A stretch of 64,000 nucleotides of DNA from Octodonta nipae (taxonomy: Eukaryota > Arthropoda > Insecta > Coleoptera > Chrysomelidae), in the NCBI GenBank assembly GCA_034190945.1, contig CM067217.1:132027860-132091859 (forward strand). The letters run 5' to 3'. The notes under the pieces are model-generated. The model was not told the origin of the DNA, made no database searches, and saw only the letters and a program-made list of their open reading frames with translations. Shown piece by piece: positions 13,443 to 26,225 of this stretch (positions within the stretch are counted from its first letter, which is position 1; each line of letters begins with the position of its first letter). Position numbers and translations under genes: made by a program.

Positions 13443-14134
13443 TGGTGCGTTCCCGCAATTTGTTTAGTGTATTGTTTTCAATTTGATTGAATTACTTCAT
13501 TGATTTTTAAACTTCTGCACCTTTTCTAAAACATTCCGTCGCGCTAATGCTAATTTTAAGTGTTTTTTTGCGAGTAAAATATAGACAGTATTGACATTCG
13601 TGTTTCGGATCCCTAGCTGTTAGGACGCTTGGGAGGTTCGTGTATTGTGCTCCGAACTATTCGCGTTTTTTGTTCTTAGAGACGCCGCTTTTTGTTGTTA
13701 TAGTGTTACGAGTGCGAGTTCTTAGTCTGTTCGTAACGACCGCTAAACCGCTTTCATTTTGTTTCTTTTGTGTTTACAAAAGCGCATCATTTGTTGTTAA
13801 ACCCGCATTTTTTGTATGCTCAATCAATGAACATTACGTCGCTATTTTTTTGTGTAACGTGTTGTCCAGAAGAAGCTCTAAAAAACTGTTCACGGGGCTA
13901 GCCTCTGAAGAAAGAAGACCCCAGAAAACACCAGAGCTTCGACCTAAAAGGTTAGTGATAACTTTTATTTGGTGGTTCGTTTATCTGACGGCACGTGTTT
14001 ATTGATTGTTCCGCTAAAGGTCCTTCGTCAATTATATACTTGCATTGAACCAGTATTGAACTAAAACCGCAACATCTAATTCATACATTTTTTCTTGGAT
14101 GTTCTCTATGGAATGTGCCATCGACGACATTCCA
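13443..14134 (+). repeat. BEL copy 2 5' LTR
   Basis: 692 bases from tggtgcgttcccgc to gacattcca. It is about 70 bases longer than the 3' LTR, which lacks a segment after position 13640. A short reading frame at 13640-14005 lies wholly in the LTR and is not a gene. Confidence 0.9.
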
Positions 14135-14140
14135 ATAATT

Positions 14141-14400
14141 TGGTCCAGCTTCGAGCCGGATGCAATTTGAGTTAATTTCGTGCAAAGATTATCGAATAAA
14201 TTTAATTTGGTCCAACTTCGAGCCGGATGCAATTTGAGTTAATTTCGTGCAAAAATTATCGAACATATTCCATAATTTTGGACCAGCTTCGAGCCGGATG
14301 CAATTTGAGTTAATTTCGTGCAAAGATTATCGAATAAATTACATAATTTGGTCCAACTCCGGGCCGGATACATTTGAGTTAATTTCGTGCAAAGTTTAAT
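14141..14400 (+). repeat. Four tandem primer-binding-site repeats
   Basis: The motif tggtccarcttcgagccgg, or a close variant, begins at 14141, 14208, 14279 and 14349, each followed by a shared leader ending gttaatttcgtgca. The period is 67-71 bases. Copy 1 has one unit only. The complement resembles a tRNA-Tyr 3' end with two extra bases. The fourth unit is the most diverged (cgggccgg). Confidence 0.85.
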
Positions 14401-14721
14401 GATCAAACCATAGATTTTTCATTGCAATTATTGTTGAAAACCGCATTGAATTTTCGTTTCTTTATTTGTTAGAAGAGAAAGCAAGTTCGGGATATTCACT
14501 CATTCCGTTGGAAATAAAACGCATCTTTTTTGTCGCGTTAAAAACCTTACCAGAGATCGTTTTATTTGTTTGTTTTTTTTGCTAAATTGTTTTGAATTTA
14601 TTTGACATTTGGTCAGATATTTACGACTTCAACAGTAAAAAAATGTACATTTTTGGAATAGTATTTTGTTTTCGTTCTAACGTGTTAGATTTGTTCAGTG
14701 CGATTTTAATTTATTGTTTAG

Positions 14722-17700
14722 ATGTCAAAAACCGCTGAAAATTTACGTAAATTTAAAAATCATCGACAACCGGAGTTTAAAAGATTAGAAGATATTTATT
14801 TTGCTGCCGAGAAAGCCTTAAGAGGTGAGGACGTTGAATTGTTTTTTAGCATGATTGATATGGTTGATTCAATTCATTCAGAATTTTTTAAACATCACAA
14901 TTCGATTGTTGGATTAATTTCACATGCAAACAATGATTTTGACTTTGAGGATGACATTCGCAATAAATTTGAAAAATTGTTTTATTCAATTAGGTCTATT
15001 TTTGCTAAACTGAAATCTGTTCAGAATTCTACGCTACAAAATATAGCTCGGGAACAGGAAAGTGTTGCTTTGCGGCGAATTGATTTGCCTTCATTTAGTG
15101 GAGACATATTGGAATTTGGTACTTTTATTGATTTGTTTGATTCATTAATTCACAATAATGAAAAACTCACTGCTATGTAGAAGTTCAAATATTTGCAGTT
15201 AGCTTTAAAAGGGCCTGATTTTGAGGCTATTAGAAATTTTAAACTAACACAAAACAATTACGTGAGTGCTTATGAAACACTTTTGAAAAAATTCAAGCGA
15301 ACTCGTTTAATCGCGGAGTCTCATTGGTCAGCTTTAGAACAATTCCCCCAACTAACTTCAGATAGCCCTTCAGAGGTTCGGAAGTTATTGGATGACTTCA
15401 GTGATATTTGGAAGCACTGAAGAATTTGGTTTACCAGTAAATCAGTGGGATTTTTGTATCGTTCAGATGATGTTGAAACGAGTTCCAAAGAATTTAGCCG
15501 CAAATTTGAACTTTACCATGGTACTGTGACCGCTCAAGATGACTTTCCGATCCTCTCGGAAGTTGTTGATTTTTTGTCGAAGCATTGCGATGCCTTTGAA
15601 CATGTTGAATTATCCCGCAAGGCAAAGCGAAGTGTTGACAAAAAGTTACCATTGAATTCAAAGCAACATTCTTCCCGTTTCACTACATCTTTGTTTGTCA
15701 CTAAGAATAGAAATTGTTTAGTTTGTAAATCCGATCAGGCGATTTACAAATGTTCTGAATTCTTGAACAAATCAGTATCCGCGCGGTTTAAGTTTGTTAA
15801 AGATTTTAGACTTTGTTTTAATTGCTTAGGCGATTCTCATCAGTCGAATCGCTGTAAATCTTTATCCACTTGCCGCAACTGCGAACAACGCCATAACACA
15901 TTGCTTCATTTTGTAAATCGTGCTGATTCAGGTATTGGGTCTAAATCTAAAGCTCCCCCCGCAAACCTGACTTCCACTTCTGGTGGATCCAGTACCATTA
16001 ATACTGTTGAAAGTCCCGAAACTTCTCTACGGCAGACTTCTTGTCATAGTTCACTTTTGTCATACAATTCAAATGTGTTGTTATCTACCGCTGTAGTTGA
16101 GGTATTAGATAAGCACGGTTCTTATCAAACTTTGCGATGTCTGCTAGATTCTGGTAGCATGACATCAATCATTGCGAGCAAGGCTGTGAAACGCCTTGGC
16201 TTCCGACCTATGCCCGCTTCGATACAACTCAACGGGCTAGGTTCTATGCAGAGTACCTCTGCTGAGGGCTCTCTTACCCTTTCTCTTCGCTCTATAGTAA
16301 AGCGTGATTGCAATTTTGTTGTTGATACTATTGTTTTACCCCGCATTTGCAATGATATGCCTGTTGCGCCGATTACATGGCTAATATGACATATCTAACC
16401 AATTTGAAACTTGCTGATCCTGGTTTCAATAGCCCAGGCGCTATTGACCTTTTGTTAGGTGCCGATATATTTTCTCAAATTTTGTTGGATGGACGTCTTC
16501 TGGGAAAGAAGGTGTTCCTAATGCTATTAACACTGTGTTTGGTTACATCCTTATGGATAGAGTGTCTTCGAGTTCTCTTAACTCTCACTCTCAGTCGGCC
16601 ATAAATCCAACTTCGCTTTTTTGTAAAATTGAAGATGTAGTATCATTAGATGATTCACTCCAAAGGTTTCTGGACAATTGAAGATGTTCCTACCGCACTG
16701 GTTCAGTCCCCTGATGATCTTATCTGCAAAAAAATATTTTCCGAGGGATGCAGGAGATTGGATTCAGGTAGATTGTGTGTGCCTCTTTCTTTTCGAAATA
16801 CACTTCCTGCTTTTGATGGAATGTATAATCTCGCCGTACAACGTTTCTACTCTTTAGAAAGACGTCTTCTACAGCAACCAGATCTTTACAAACAATATTG
16901 TGATTTTCTCAAAGAGTATTTGGAGCTTGATCATATGGAGTTGGTTCCCGGTCCATCTACTTTTTCTGATTGTTACTACATACCGCATCATTGTGTTTTG
17001 AAACCTGATAGTAGCACAACCAAACTTCGTGCAGTGTTTAATGCACCCGCTAAGATACCTCATCGGTTATCTTTGAATGATCATTTGTTTATCGGCCCCA
17101 AATTGCAGCAAGACATTATCGCTATTTTGTTGACCTTACAGAATTTAGTTTTGCCTCACCTGCTTGCTATAACTTTTCTAGTTGTGAACTTCACACATTT
17201 GGTGATGTTTCTGAGAAAGGTTATGCCGCTGTTGTTTATTTTGTGTTCGAAACCGCATCTGGATTTCGTCAAAGTTTTTTTGTGTTGTCTAAATCGAAAG
17301 TTGCCCCTTTGAAAACTTTGTCACTTCCCAGATTGGAACTGTGTGCTTCAGTCCTTACCGCTAAGTTGGCTCATTATGTTTATGAGCAATTCAATAGTCG
17401 TTTGTTGTTCAAGGTGATTCGTTGCTGGTTAGATTCCACGGTAGTCTTTTCATTAGTTCTTCCCCGCACCGTTGGAAGACATTTGTCAGTAATCGAGTTG
17501 CCTACATTCAGGAAAAATTTCCTTATTCGCATTGGTTTTACATCCAGTCTTGTGATAACCCCGCTGACTTGGGTTCCCGCGGCACTTTGCCATCAGAGTT
17601 ATTAGGTAATACACTTGGTGGAAAGGCCCACAATTGTTGATTACCGCTTGTTTGCCACATGCTTGCTCAGACTCAAGCATGTCACCGCTAGTTATGACTG

Positions 17701-18532
17701 AAGCCCGTATAGTGGAGCTTCAAGTCACCGCTTCACCAATTTATTTGGTACTTTGTTAGAAGAACATTCATCTATTAATCGCATTACCCGCATTATAGCT
17801 CATATTTGTCGCTTTGTTGATAACGCCCGCAATCCAGACCGTAGGGGCTCTGGATCATTTTTGGCTGGATCAGGCTCAGCTTCGCATTGTTCGCTATGTT
17901 CAAGATCAATATTTTTCTAAAGAGATTCCCTTCACGCAGGAATCCAAACCTTTCAATTGCTTTTGCAGCAATGATTTTGGATTCTATCCGCAAAGAAAGT
18001 AATTCGTAGTGTTAAAGCTCACTTAAGACGTGTCGTTGGAGATCAAATCCTAACCTACGAAGAACTTTCTACTGTATTTGCACAGGTCGAAGCAGTTTTA
18101 AACTCGCGACCTATAACCCCTTGTAGCAACGATCCATCGGATCTTACCGCCTTGAGTCCTGGACTGTTTCTTACCCTGGAACCTTTAACATCACCTCCTG
18201 AATCTGATTTCTTATCTGTCCCATCTAATCGTCTCAGCAGATGGCAGTTACTGAGTCGTTTGCATCAGGCATTCTGGAAACGTTGGTCGCAAGAATATTT
18301 ACATACTCTTCATCAACGGAGTAAATGGACTGATCCCTCGGAGGTTGTTAAGCCAGGTACTCTTGTTATTTTGAAGCAAGACACTTCACCTCCTTTGAAT
18401 TGACCATTAGGGAGCATTATTGACGTACATCCTGGAGGTGATGGTGGTGTACGCGTTGCTACAGTTAGAACTGCAAGTGGTACTTTGAAGCGACCTCTTG
18501 TAAAGCTTTGTCCACTGCCAGTGGACCCTTAG
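14722..18532 (+). pseudogene. BEL/Pao gag-pol polyprotein, broken (copy 2)
   Basis: ATG 14722 opens a gag with DUF1759-type sequence (LPSFSGDILEFGTF). It is interrupted by TAG at 15178-15180, where copy 1 has a Gln codon. After a further frameshift, 15445-16389 encodes two Cys-rich knuckles (CFNCLGDSHQSNRC is clear) and the DUF1758-type aspartic protease with LLDSGSMTS. RT fingers follow (16869-17130). The frame then passes directly to RNase H (17190-17480), so the RT palm and thumb are missing at the same place as in copy 1. The integrase core is deleted between about 17995 and 18010, leaving only its N-terminal and C-terminal edges (VLNSRP near 18100). The frame ends at TAG 18530-18532. Confidence 0.85.
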
Positions 18533-18563
18533 TTTTGAAATAAGTAATTCAAGGCTGGCGGAA

Positions 18564-19186
18564 TGGTGCGTTCCCGCAATTTGTTTAGTGTATTGTTTTC
18601 AATTTGATTGAATTACTTCATTGATTTTTAAACTTCTGCACCTTTTCTAAAACATTCCGTCGCGCTAATGCTAATTTTAAGTGTTTTTTTGCTTGTAAAA
18701 TATAGACAGTATTGACATTCGTGTTTCGGATCCCTAGCTGTTAGGACGCTTGGGAGGTTCGTGTCAGCGTGTTCTTAGCTCTGTTCGTAACGACCGCTAA
18801 ACCGCTTTCATTTTGTTTCTTTTGTGTTTACAAAAGCGCATCATTTGTTGTTAAACCCGCATTTTTTGTATGCTCAATCAATGAACATTACGTCGCTATT
18901 TTTTTGTGTAACGTGTTGTCCAGAAGAAGCTCTAAAAAACTGTTCACGGGGCTAGCCTCTGAAGAAAGAAGACCCCAGAAAACACCAGAGCATCGACCTA
19001 AAAGGTTAGTGATAACTTTTATTTGGTGGTTCGTTTACTGACGGCACGTGTTTATTGATTGTTCCGCTAAAGGTCCTTCGTCAATTATATACTTGCATTG
19101 AACCAGTATTGAACTAAACCGCAACATCTAATTCATACATTTTTTCTTGGATATTCTCTATGGAATGTGCCATCGACGACATTCCA
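18564..19186 (+). repeat. BEL copy 2 3' LTR
   Basis: 623 bases, starting tggtgcgttcccgc and ending gacattcca, followed by ATACC. It is nearly identical to the 5' LTR apart from one missing segment near 18762. Confidence 0.9.
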
Positions 19187-19191
19187 ATACC

Positions 19192-19960
19192 TTTTAGATA
19201 TTTTATACGTTTAGTATAAAAGATATTGAGGAAAATATAAGAAAATCCAGTCATTCACTGATTGTCTGAAACATTTAAAAAAATATATTATAATTTACCG
19301 AAAATATATCAGATCTCAAAGCCCAACACGCACTTGACCAAATTATTTATTCTAATATATTTTAAACAAATTATTAAAAAAAACTAAAAATTATTCTTGC
19401 ATTTCTCATAACGAGACTTTTTAGTTGCTACATAGCCATATGGGGATTGACCCGATTTTTGTAATGCTTTGCTAAAATCTTTTTTCAAACTTTTAGGGTC
19501 TGTGGTTTTGGAGATAAAGGGGAAATGGGTCGATTTTAGTGTTTTTAGTTAACATATATGTTAAACTAATTAATTTTAAAATGTAGAATAAATATATTAG
19601 TATTCTTCCTACGGAGCCCTTTAACTTGATATATTGCATTATGTATTTGAGAAAACCTTAATTATTATTTACTTTTTATTTAATTTTACAGTTTGCCCTC
19701 CTTCCAAAATTGACAGTAGTATTTTCGCCTTATTTTTCTAGAGTATCTTTAATTTATTTTTCAAATTATTTTAAAAATATAAGAAATAAATATTTGTATT
19801 CCTCATAATAAACCCTTTCATCTGATATATTACACGTTTAAAAAAATAAATACCAACATATTATTATCACAATAGTTCTTGAAAAAACTTACATAATATT
19901 TCAGAGTTATTTTGATAAAATTCCTTTAGGTATATGTATATTTGTTAATTTACAGAAGAA
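19192..19960. repeat. Diverged tandem repeat field, right part
   Basis: AT-rich diverged units (for example 'cttgatatattgcat' near 19622 and 'tctgatatattacac' near 19815) resemble the reverse complement of 12040-13437. This is the continuation of the field split by BEL copy 2. Confidence 0.4.
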
Positions 19961-21573
19961 AATACAATAAATAAATTGCACGCTTATTAATTAGGGTACA
20001 AACTTTAGTCCTAAAGACCAAATTCTTTTACATAAATAAATGTTCTCACGAATGTAAAATGTATGTGAAGGTTCTCGGTATTTTCGTGTTTTCACCACGA
20101 CAACATTGATTTTCAGATCAGTTTTTCTTCTAATTGCTTTCAGTAGTTTTAGTGAAGTATTCTCTATCTAGACTTTTGTGTTTCACTTCTTTTAAGATAC
20201 ATTATTGTGCATAATCTGAAATAAAACCTCTTTAATAAAATTACATTAAGATTTTAAATATACTTTAAATATCCACATGTGGTATATCACTCCCATGTTA
20301 CTTGCAACATCACAAACGCAATGCATTAGTTTTTATTATAGCTGTCGTCTGTCGTGTATATAATTTGGCCAACGCTTTATTACCTTAAAGGTTGGGTAGG
20401 CCATTGGCGCTGACTCAATTATTTTTAAAGGTATTTGTTTTAAGAGGAACCGTTCGGATTCTTTCATTAAATATGTATAATTTTTTGAACGGTAGAGAAC
20501 TTTTTAGTTTATTAACGATTTTTTTTTAATAAGAAGAGATATTAATAACCATATGTTTTCACTAAGTTTTATGATCCTTCTAAATTAGAAACGATTGAAG
20601 AAAACCGAACGAAGACAATAAAATCAGTAACATGATAAAACTGTGTCAGAATATACATGACACATTGAATAATTTGGGTATACTCAAACTATGATGACCC
20701 AGTTCGTTTGCTCTTATCTTAACAAAGTGTAATTATTAAGTTGAATTCGTCAGTAATGTATCCAGAATATCGTAAGTTAACTAAAGTGTGAACGATCGGG
20801 AAACAAATCTGACCAAACTAATAAACAAAAAGTTAAGTAATTTTAACCGTATGGTCAAATCTTGCCTTTACTTATTCAACACATGAGTTTATTCTCGGCA
20901 GGTGATGTTACCTTTACTGGAGACTAAATGAAATCAGTCATCATAGAAACTTTCAGATGTAAATTAATGGTGGGCGTTATTTTAGATTGTTTATCTCGCA
21001 TCAACTGATAAACTAGTCTATAGTCTACAGAAACTAGTTCATAGTGAACCATATTTGTGCATCATCACAGCCACAGCCGGGAAAAACTATGAAGGGAAGT
21101 TCGTTTCAATTAGTACTCAAATTTGATCCATCGATTAGCAAGGGTCGATAGTCATATCTAAACTATGTTCTCTTTATTCTATTTGACTTTTACTTACAAA
21201 GTTAAGAACGAACTGGGTTAATCTGTCCCCTGTGAAAGATAATTTGCGGACGTTGTTCGGTCGACGGTCCAAACTAGACCAATATTAAACAGTTTTATAT
21301 AGTTTATCACAATCGATGAACTGTAAAACCGTCAACGCCCCACCGATAATGCAAATGACTCTCCACGACAAATTAATTACATCAGAATACCATTGCTTGA
21401 TTCTGATGCATATTTGATGAAGTGTCTAAAATAAAAAATGCACAGTTTAAGTTATGCCTTCCAAAACAGACATACCTTGATTCTATACGACAGCTGACGT
21501 AGCCATATTTGATCTAACTAATGAATTAAATCTTAATTTAACATTTATCTAATTTTTCTAAGTCTGTCTTTGA
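19961..21573. other. Unrecognised AT-rich DNA
   Basis: No coding frame, structural RNA or repeat boundary that I can support. Confidence 0.4.
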
Positions 21574-21960
21574 TTATATATTTTCAGAGATATTACAATC
21601 CATTGGACGTAAGGACATATATGTTTGTAGCTGAGAACTTTCATCAGGTGTGCTTTCATCAAATACCGAATACCTATTTATGTACTTCCTACCTAATATT
21701 ATAATTTGAAATAAATATGGATTTCTAGGATTTTCACGGAAAACTGCTTTGGTTTCTAGAATAGACATTGAATTCGTAAGTTAACTAAAATCTATCGAAG
21801 CATTTGTGATACTTTCTGTTGGAGATTTTACAATTCATTAAACGCAATACAAGAAATTGTTTCTAGTCGAGAACATTCATCAGTGGCGCTTCCCTCAACT
21901 GATTGGAATCTCGAATATTAATTTACGTATTTCCTTTATATAACTGAATTTAATTTTTTA
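21574..21960 (+). repeat. Two diverged tandem copies of a dispersed repeat
   Basis: Units starting near 21574 and 21835 share the order 'ttacaattcatt or ttacaatccatt', 'tagtcgagaac or tagctgagaac', 'catcag' and 'gaat', at a spacing of roughly 260 bases. The second unit also matches the inverted copy at 1424-1670. Confidence 0.5.
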
Positions 21961-22300
21961 ACGTGCAATTAATATTGACATCCAGAAGTTAACATTAAAT
22001 TACCTTACCAAATTTTCAAAATATATAGGTAATTAGAATAGTTGTAATTTTGTGTGCCATATCAAAGTAAATTTTTCCTTAACTGGGAAAATTACACTCT
22101 AGATATATTTTTATAGCTCAATAAATACTTGGACCCTCTACGCCGGTGTACCGTTAACTATTCCAATAACAAGACAATATTCATAACGAGGGTGAGTTGT
22201 GTATCTTGTTTGAATGACATCACGCACATTCAAAGGTGCTGCGACACATCGGAATCAAAGTCACGGAATAGAGAAAATCATGATTCATTCATTATTAAGT
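21961..22300. other. Unrecognised AT-rich DNA
   Basis: Only a short plus-strand frame without family resemblance is present. Nothing else is seen. Confidence 0.35.
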
Positions 22301-22305
22301 ACACT

Positions 22306-22745
22306 GGAGACCAGAAAATTGCAACACCACAACAAATTATTTTATTATCATTTTATTAAATAGTGATACATTATGACATGCGTAGAAAACAAAATATATT
22401 AATCAGTCGTTATTTGTGGTTTTTTATGCCGACGTTAATTCTATTGATAGAATAAGGTAGTCTATTGAGGAATACTCATCCAAATTGTTATGGAATGCCA
22501 GAGGTTATTCAAATTTGTAGGAGGACGTCGCAATAAATAAAAGTTTCGAATGGCAAATCTTAAAGCCTTAACAGCACTAACAGGTCTCGAGTTATCCTGT
22601 TGAAATATTGCATCGGTGGGGATGTAAGACTGGTTGTAGCATTTCATTAATATACTACTGAGCAGTTAGCTTGCCTTTGATGAAACCTAGAGATGATCTG
22701 CTTTCCGTCCATATGACACCCCATATCGTTATACATTCCTGTTCT
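22306..22745 (-). pseudogene. Tc1/mariner-like transposase relic
   Basis: On the minus strand, 22745 down to 22462 reads as a decayed DDE transposase. A GVIWTESRSSLGFIKGKLTAQ-like stretch is followed, after a stop, by IFQQDNSRP and a PTNLNNLWHSI segment. These correspond to the Tc1 'WG...G...L.G..' strand, the FQQDN box with the second catalytic Asp, and the 'sPDLNPIEnlW' box. In the last of these the catalytic acidic residue region is altered. The plus-strand tract at about 22301-22340 (ctggagaccagaaaattgcaac) looks like a Tc1 terminus. Stops and a shift make it dead. The gypsy element begins about 270 bases to the right. Confidence 0.65.
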
Positions 22746-23013
22746 GCTGTCTGATGCTCAACTTCAAGCCATTAGTCAAAAGTTGCACCTAAAGGCGACG
22801 GTAAGCTCTCACGCCCATTCCTTACAATCTTTGATTAACTTTCGTCCTAAAGCATATCCATCATTTCTATTTGACATACTGTCTATTTCTGAGAGCAAGA
22901 CAACTGAAAAGGAACAAATAGTTTACATTTAATATAATGAAGGCCGACTTGTTGGTTTGTTTTTTATGTTCTCTGTGTAATATAGTTGAATTAGAAAACT
23001 GTATTTTATGTAT

Positions 23014-25553
23014 TGTAACGATTAAATCGTCACTTTGGGCAAATGTTAATAATTTTTCTATATTTTGGTTTTAAGTAAAATTTGTACGCCAACCCTGTTG
23101 AGTTCAGAATATCATCTCAGGTACGTATAACATTAGTATCTCGCTTTCAGCTGTTATTAAATTAAATATTCCTCAAATTTGATTTTATTCGCTTTGCATG
23201 GCTGATTATTTAATTCTAAAATTATGTTTCGTCATCCCTTATATCGCCTAATGATTAATTTTCATAATGTAACTCGTACAATGAACTAAATCGGTAATAT
23301 TAATCCATTTATTTGTCTTTGAATTAATTCTCATTTCGACTCTGTGTATCGTCTACCGCATTAAGAAACTGCGCGGTACTTATTTGCTGGGTACCGGCGA
23401 AAAAATTCACGTTTTTGGATTCTCTCTCTTCCCTTTTGTCATTCGACGAGACCAGATCGATTATTTTGGCATTTTCAGGAAGCCATTTTTTATCTTATCG
23501 TACCGTTTCGATTACCGAAGAAAGTGAGTAAAGCAAGTATATATTCTTTTCTCGCGATTAAATATCTGTACCGTTTCTTATAGTATAATTTGATGGTGAA
23601 AATACCGATCAATTGAAATATCGATTTATCTTTTATCTATCGTAGATATATGTATATATGCACATGTCTTATTTTTATCGTAGCTGAAATTCGGAAGCTG
23701 TGTGAAGATGTTTTCCCGACCAGAGTTCATCATATAGCTTCGTCGCATTGTTTAAGTATTACTCTACATGATCTATTTTCTTTTCTTGTTTAGGTGGTGA
23801 AAAGGAATCAATTTTTTTATAATTTTTTTATAGAGCATAACCTTTCTATTGGAACACGTGCTAGGTGCTACTGCTTTTTGCCTTTATATATATGTATATA
23901 TATTTCTTTTCTCTTTTAATTACATCTTTCTTATAAACTAGGAACAGGAACTGTGGTTTTATCATTTTCTAGGGTTGTAGCTGAAAGGGAGAATTCCTGA
24001 TTTTCCGTTGCAATCACGTACAGTGAAGCCATTTTGTTTGCTTTCCGAGACCACCATTGCTAGATTTGAAGGAAAAGGGGAAGCTAATCTGGGAAACTTG
24101 GATGCCAACCTAGTCTACTTAGCAGAGGAGGAAAGCGAAGTAAGTGAATTGTTTTTATATCACTTACTTCGTAACCTCTCTTTAAATTAGGGAACGTATT
24201 TGATTTACAGTTAGCTGACTAGGGTTTTTCTTGCTAGATTTTAGAAGTAGCACAGAACAATTTTCCAATATTTTACTTATGTCATATATATCTTCTCTTT
24301 CAGTTGTTTCTTTTATTAGCTGCAATTTACCTGGCTATATATGTGAATATATGTATATCTATTTGCGGGCATTATTGTTAATATATTTTTTTTATTTAAA
24401 TTGCTCATAAAAGATACTTGCTGAAACTCCTTCACACCGTTAAAGGTGGTAACTATCACACCACATTGTTTATAAATTTGGAAAGATTTATGAAAATTTC
24501 CATGACCTTCAGTCAGGTGAAATAAATAAAATCAACCGAAGTTAATAGTACTTAGAAATCATTATCTTTTCACTAAAGTAAATAAACAGGAAATTTGTCT
24601 TATTTATAATATTTTCCTTGCTATCTAAGGAATATCGTTCTGGTATCGTAGACTTTTGATCAAATCTGTTATCTTAAATTTTGTATTAGCATATGATCAG
24701 ATCTGTTATCTTTATCTTTGTATTAGCATATATTTGGATCCAATCAGTTATCTTATTTTAGTATATTTTTCGAGAAATTGAATCTTCATTGTTGTAATAA
24801 TTATTGTAATACCTTATCGTACCTCTCTTGCAGAGAGAAGGAAGTTTTCCTGTAATTTTATTTTCGGTTTATCTATAATTCACAAATAGTTTGATTTGAT
24901 ATCAAGGAACATTATCGTAATAATAGTGGACCATAAGTGTCAATGTAAATAGAGACTCGTATCGTTATATTGAACAGACATTCAAGTGACTTATCGTCCA
25001 ATCAAGGGGTAGCACGTACTAATTCTCTGTTTTTATCTCTTTCCTGCATGCACAAAAATGAGCTGGACCCAAGGACGCTAGAGGAATAGCACCTACCACC
25101 ATAGGGGCGACTATTTACTGCTACTCGTCGTCAGGGAAGCTCCAACCAGTAAAGTCACGGCTACCTAGAAGGCTTCGAAACCCTCTAAATCAACTGGCTC
25201 TCTCTCTCTCCCGATACAGCTGAGGCACCAGACAGTCCGGCCATAACCTGAGAGCATTGCACCAGATAAGTCTAAAGTCACTACTTACTGATTGTATACT
25301 GATCAAACTGCACTATTGTAATTGAAAGAAATTGTTGTTTTGGCTTGGCCACTATTTTTAAATTGTCAATATAACTGTAAGTGTAAATTTGTCTTATTTT
25401 GCTGCCTATATGTTTGTGTGTGTCTGGCGCCCTCTCTAAGGTGTCCAAAGTTGGAAAAGAAAAAATTCGCACCCACCATTTTGAGATGTGCTTTGCTGAG
25501 CTAGTCAGTATTATGATGGATGCCTCCACAACAGCAAGAGGTTTTCCGTTATA
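23014..25553 (+). repeat. Gypsy 5' LTR
   Basis: 2540 bases, beginning TGTAACG and ending CGTTATA, so the ends are an imperfect inverted pair and the last dinucleotide is TA rather than CA. It holds a 60-codon frame (24008-24190) also present in the 3' LTR. That frame lacks an ATG and contains a GTAAGT splice-donor-like site, so I do not call it a gene. Confidence 0.93.
24136..24171 (+). other. Perfect 12-bp hairpin around a splice-donor-like site in the LTR
   Basis: The arm cgaagtaagtga (24136-24147) is the exact reverse complement of tcacttacttcg (24160-24171), with a 12-base AT-rich loop. The left arm contains GTAAGT, a consensus 5' splice site. The same hairpin is present in the 3' LTR at 51368-51403. 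Confidence 0.6.
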
Positions 25554-25557
25554 AAAT

Positions 25558-25670
25558 TGGCGAGCCAACGGGGGCTTTAATATAAAAATTGGCGAACCAA
25601 CGTCGACGCTTTAATATAAAAATTGGCAAACCAACGTGGACACTTTAATATAAATTTGGCACAGACAGAC
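25558..25670 (+). repeat. Gypsy primer-binding region, about four tandem units
   Basis: TGGCGAGCCAACG begins four bases after the LTR end, where a primer-binding site is expected. Related units begin at 25590 (tggcgaacc), 25624 (tggcaaacc) and 25657 (tggcacag), separated by ctttaatataaa spacers at a period of 32-34 bases. The tRNA is not assigned. The rest of the leader to 26225 is AT-rich and non-coding. Confidence 0.7.
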
Positions 25671-26225
25671 GTCGCAGCAAAATAAGTAGGTTTGATCAGA
25701 ATTTTTATTATCGGACATATCTTTTATATCTTTTCTCGTAGAGAATTAAATTAACTTGGTTGATTATTTATATCAAATAATTGAAACATTTGATTACTTA
25801 TCTTAAATAATTTTAATAATTATTCATGGCTTCCAAAAATGCACTTTATCTAATTTAAATTTAAAATATCGATTACTGTGTACCGTTTACTTGAAATCAA
25901 TTACCTATTATCGTTTACCGTTACTTGGAAGTAAATTATCTTATCGTTTTAAATCTCTTAACTCGGGATCACTGTACCCACTATATCGTTTTGTTGTTTT
26001 GAGTGGTGTGGTATTATTTACCTTATTTTATCTTACCGCCCATATCACTGAGTAAGTACCGTGTGGGAACTTTGATATCTGTTAGTTATAGTTGATTATT
26101 GTACCGTGAAAATTTTCTCGTCGACTGACATTAATTGTTATCTGTTACCTTACTTTTGATTAGAATTTCCTTCGACTATCTATTATTTTTATCTGCCCAT
26201 CCGTATTCAGTAGTATAGATCTAAA

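Larger units (their letters stand above)
13443..19186 (+). mobile_element. BEL/Pao retrotransposon, copy 2, with target duplication
   Basis: Both LTRs are present (13443-14134 and 18564-19186). The element is flanked by the 5-bp direct repeat ATACC at 13438-13442 and 19187-19191, the size expected for BEL/Pao. Between the LTRs lie four tandem primer-binding sites and a gag-pol frame that lacks the RT palm and the integrase core. It cannot move by itself. An autonomous relative would have to supply reverse transcriptase and integrase. Confidence 0.93.

Noticed and set aside
13640..14005. 121-codon frame in BEL copy 2 5' LTR (and 18769-19041)
   Set aside because: It lies in the LTR, differs between copies by indels, and has low-complexity hydrophobic content.
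24008..24190. 60-codon frame found in both gypsy LTRs (also 51240-51422)
   Set aside because: It is identical because the LTRs are copies, starts with TTG rather than ATG, and spans a splice-donor-like hairpin.
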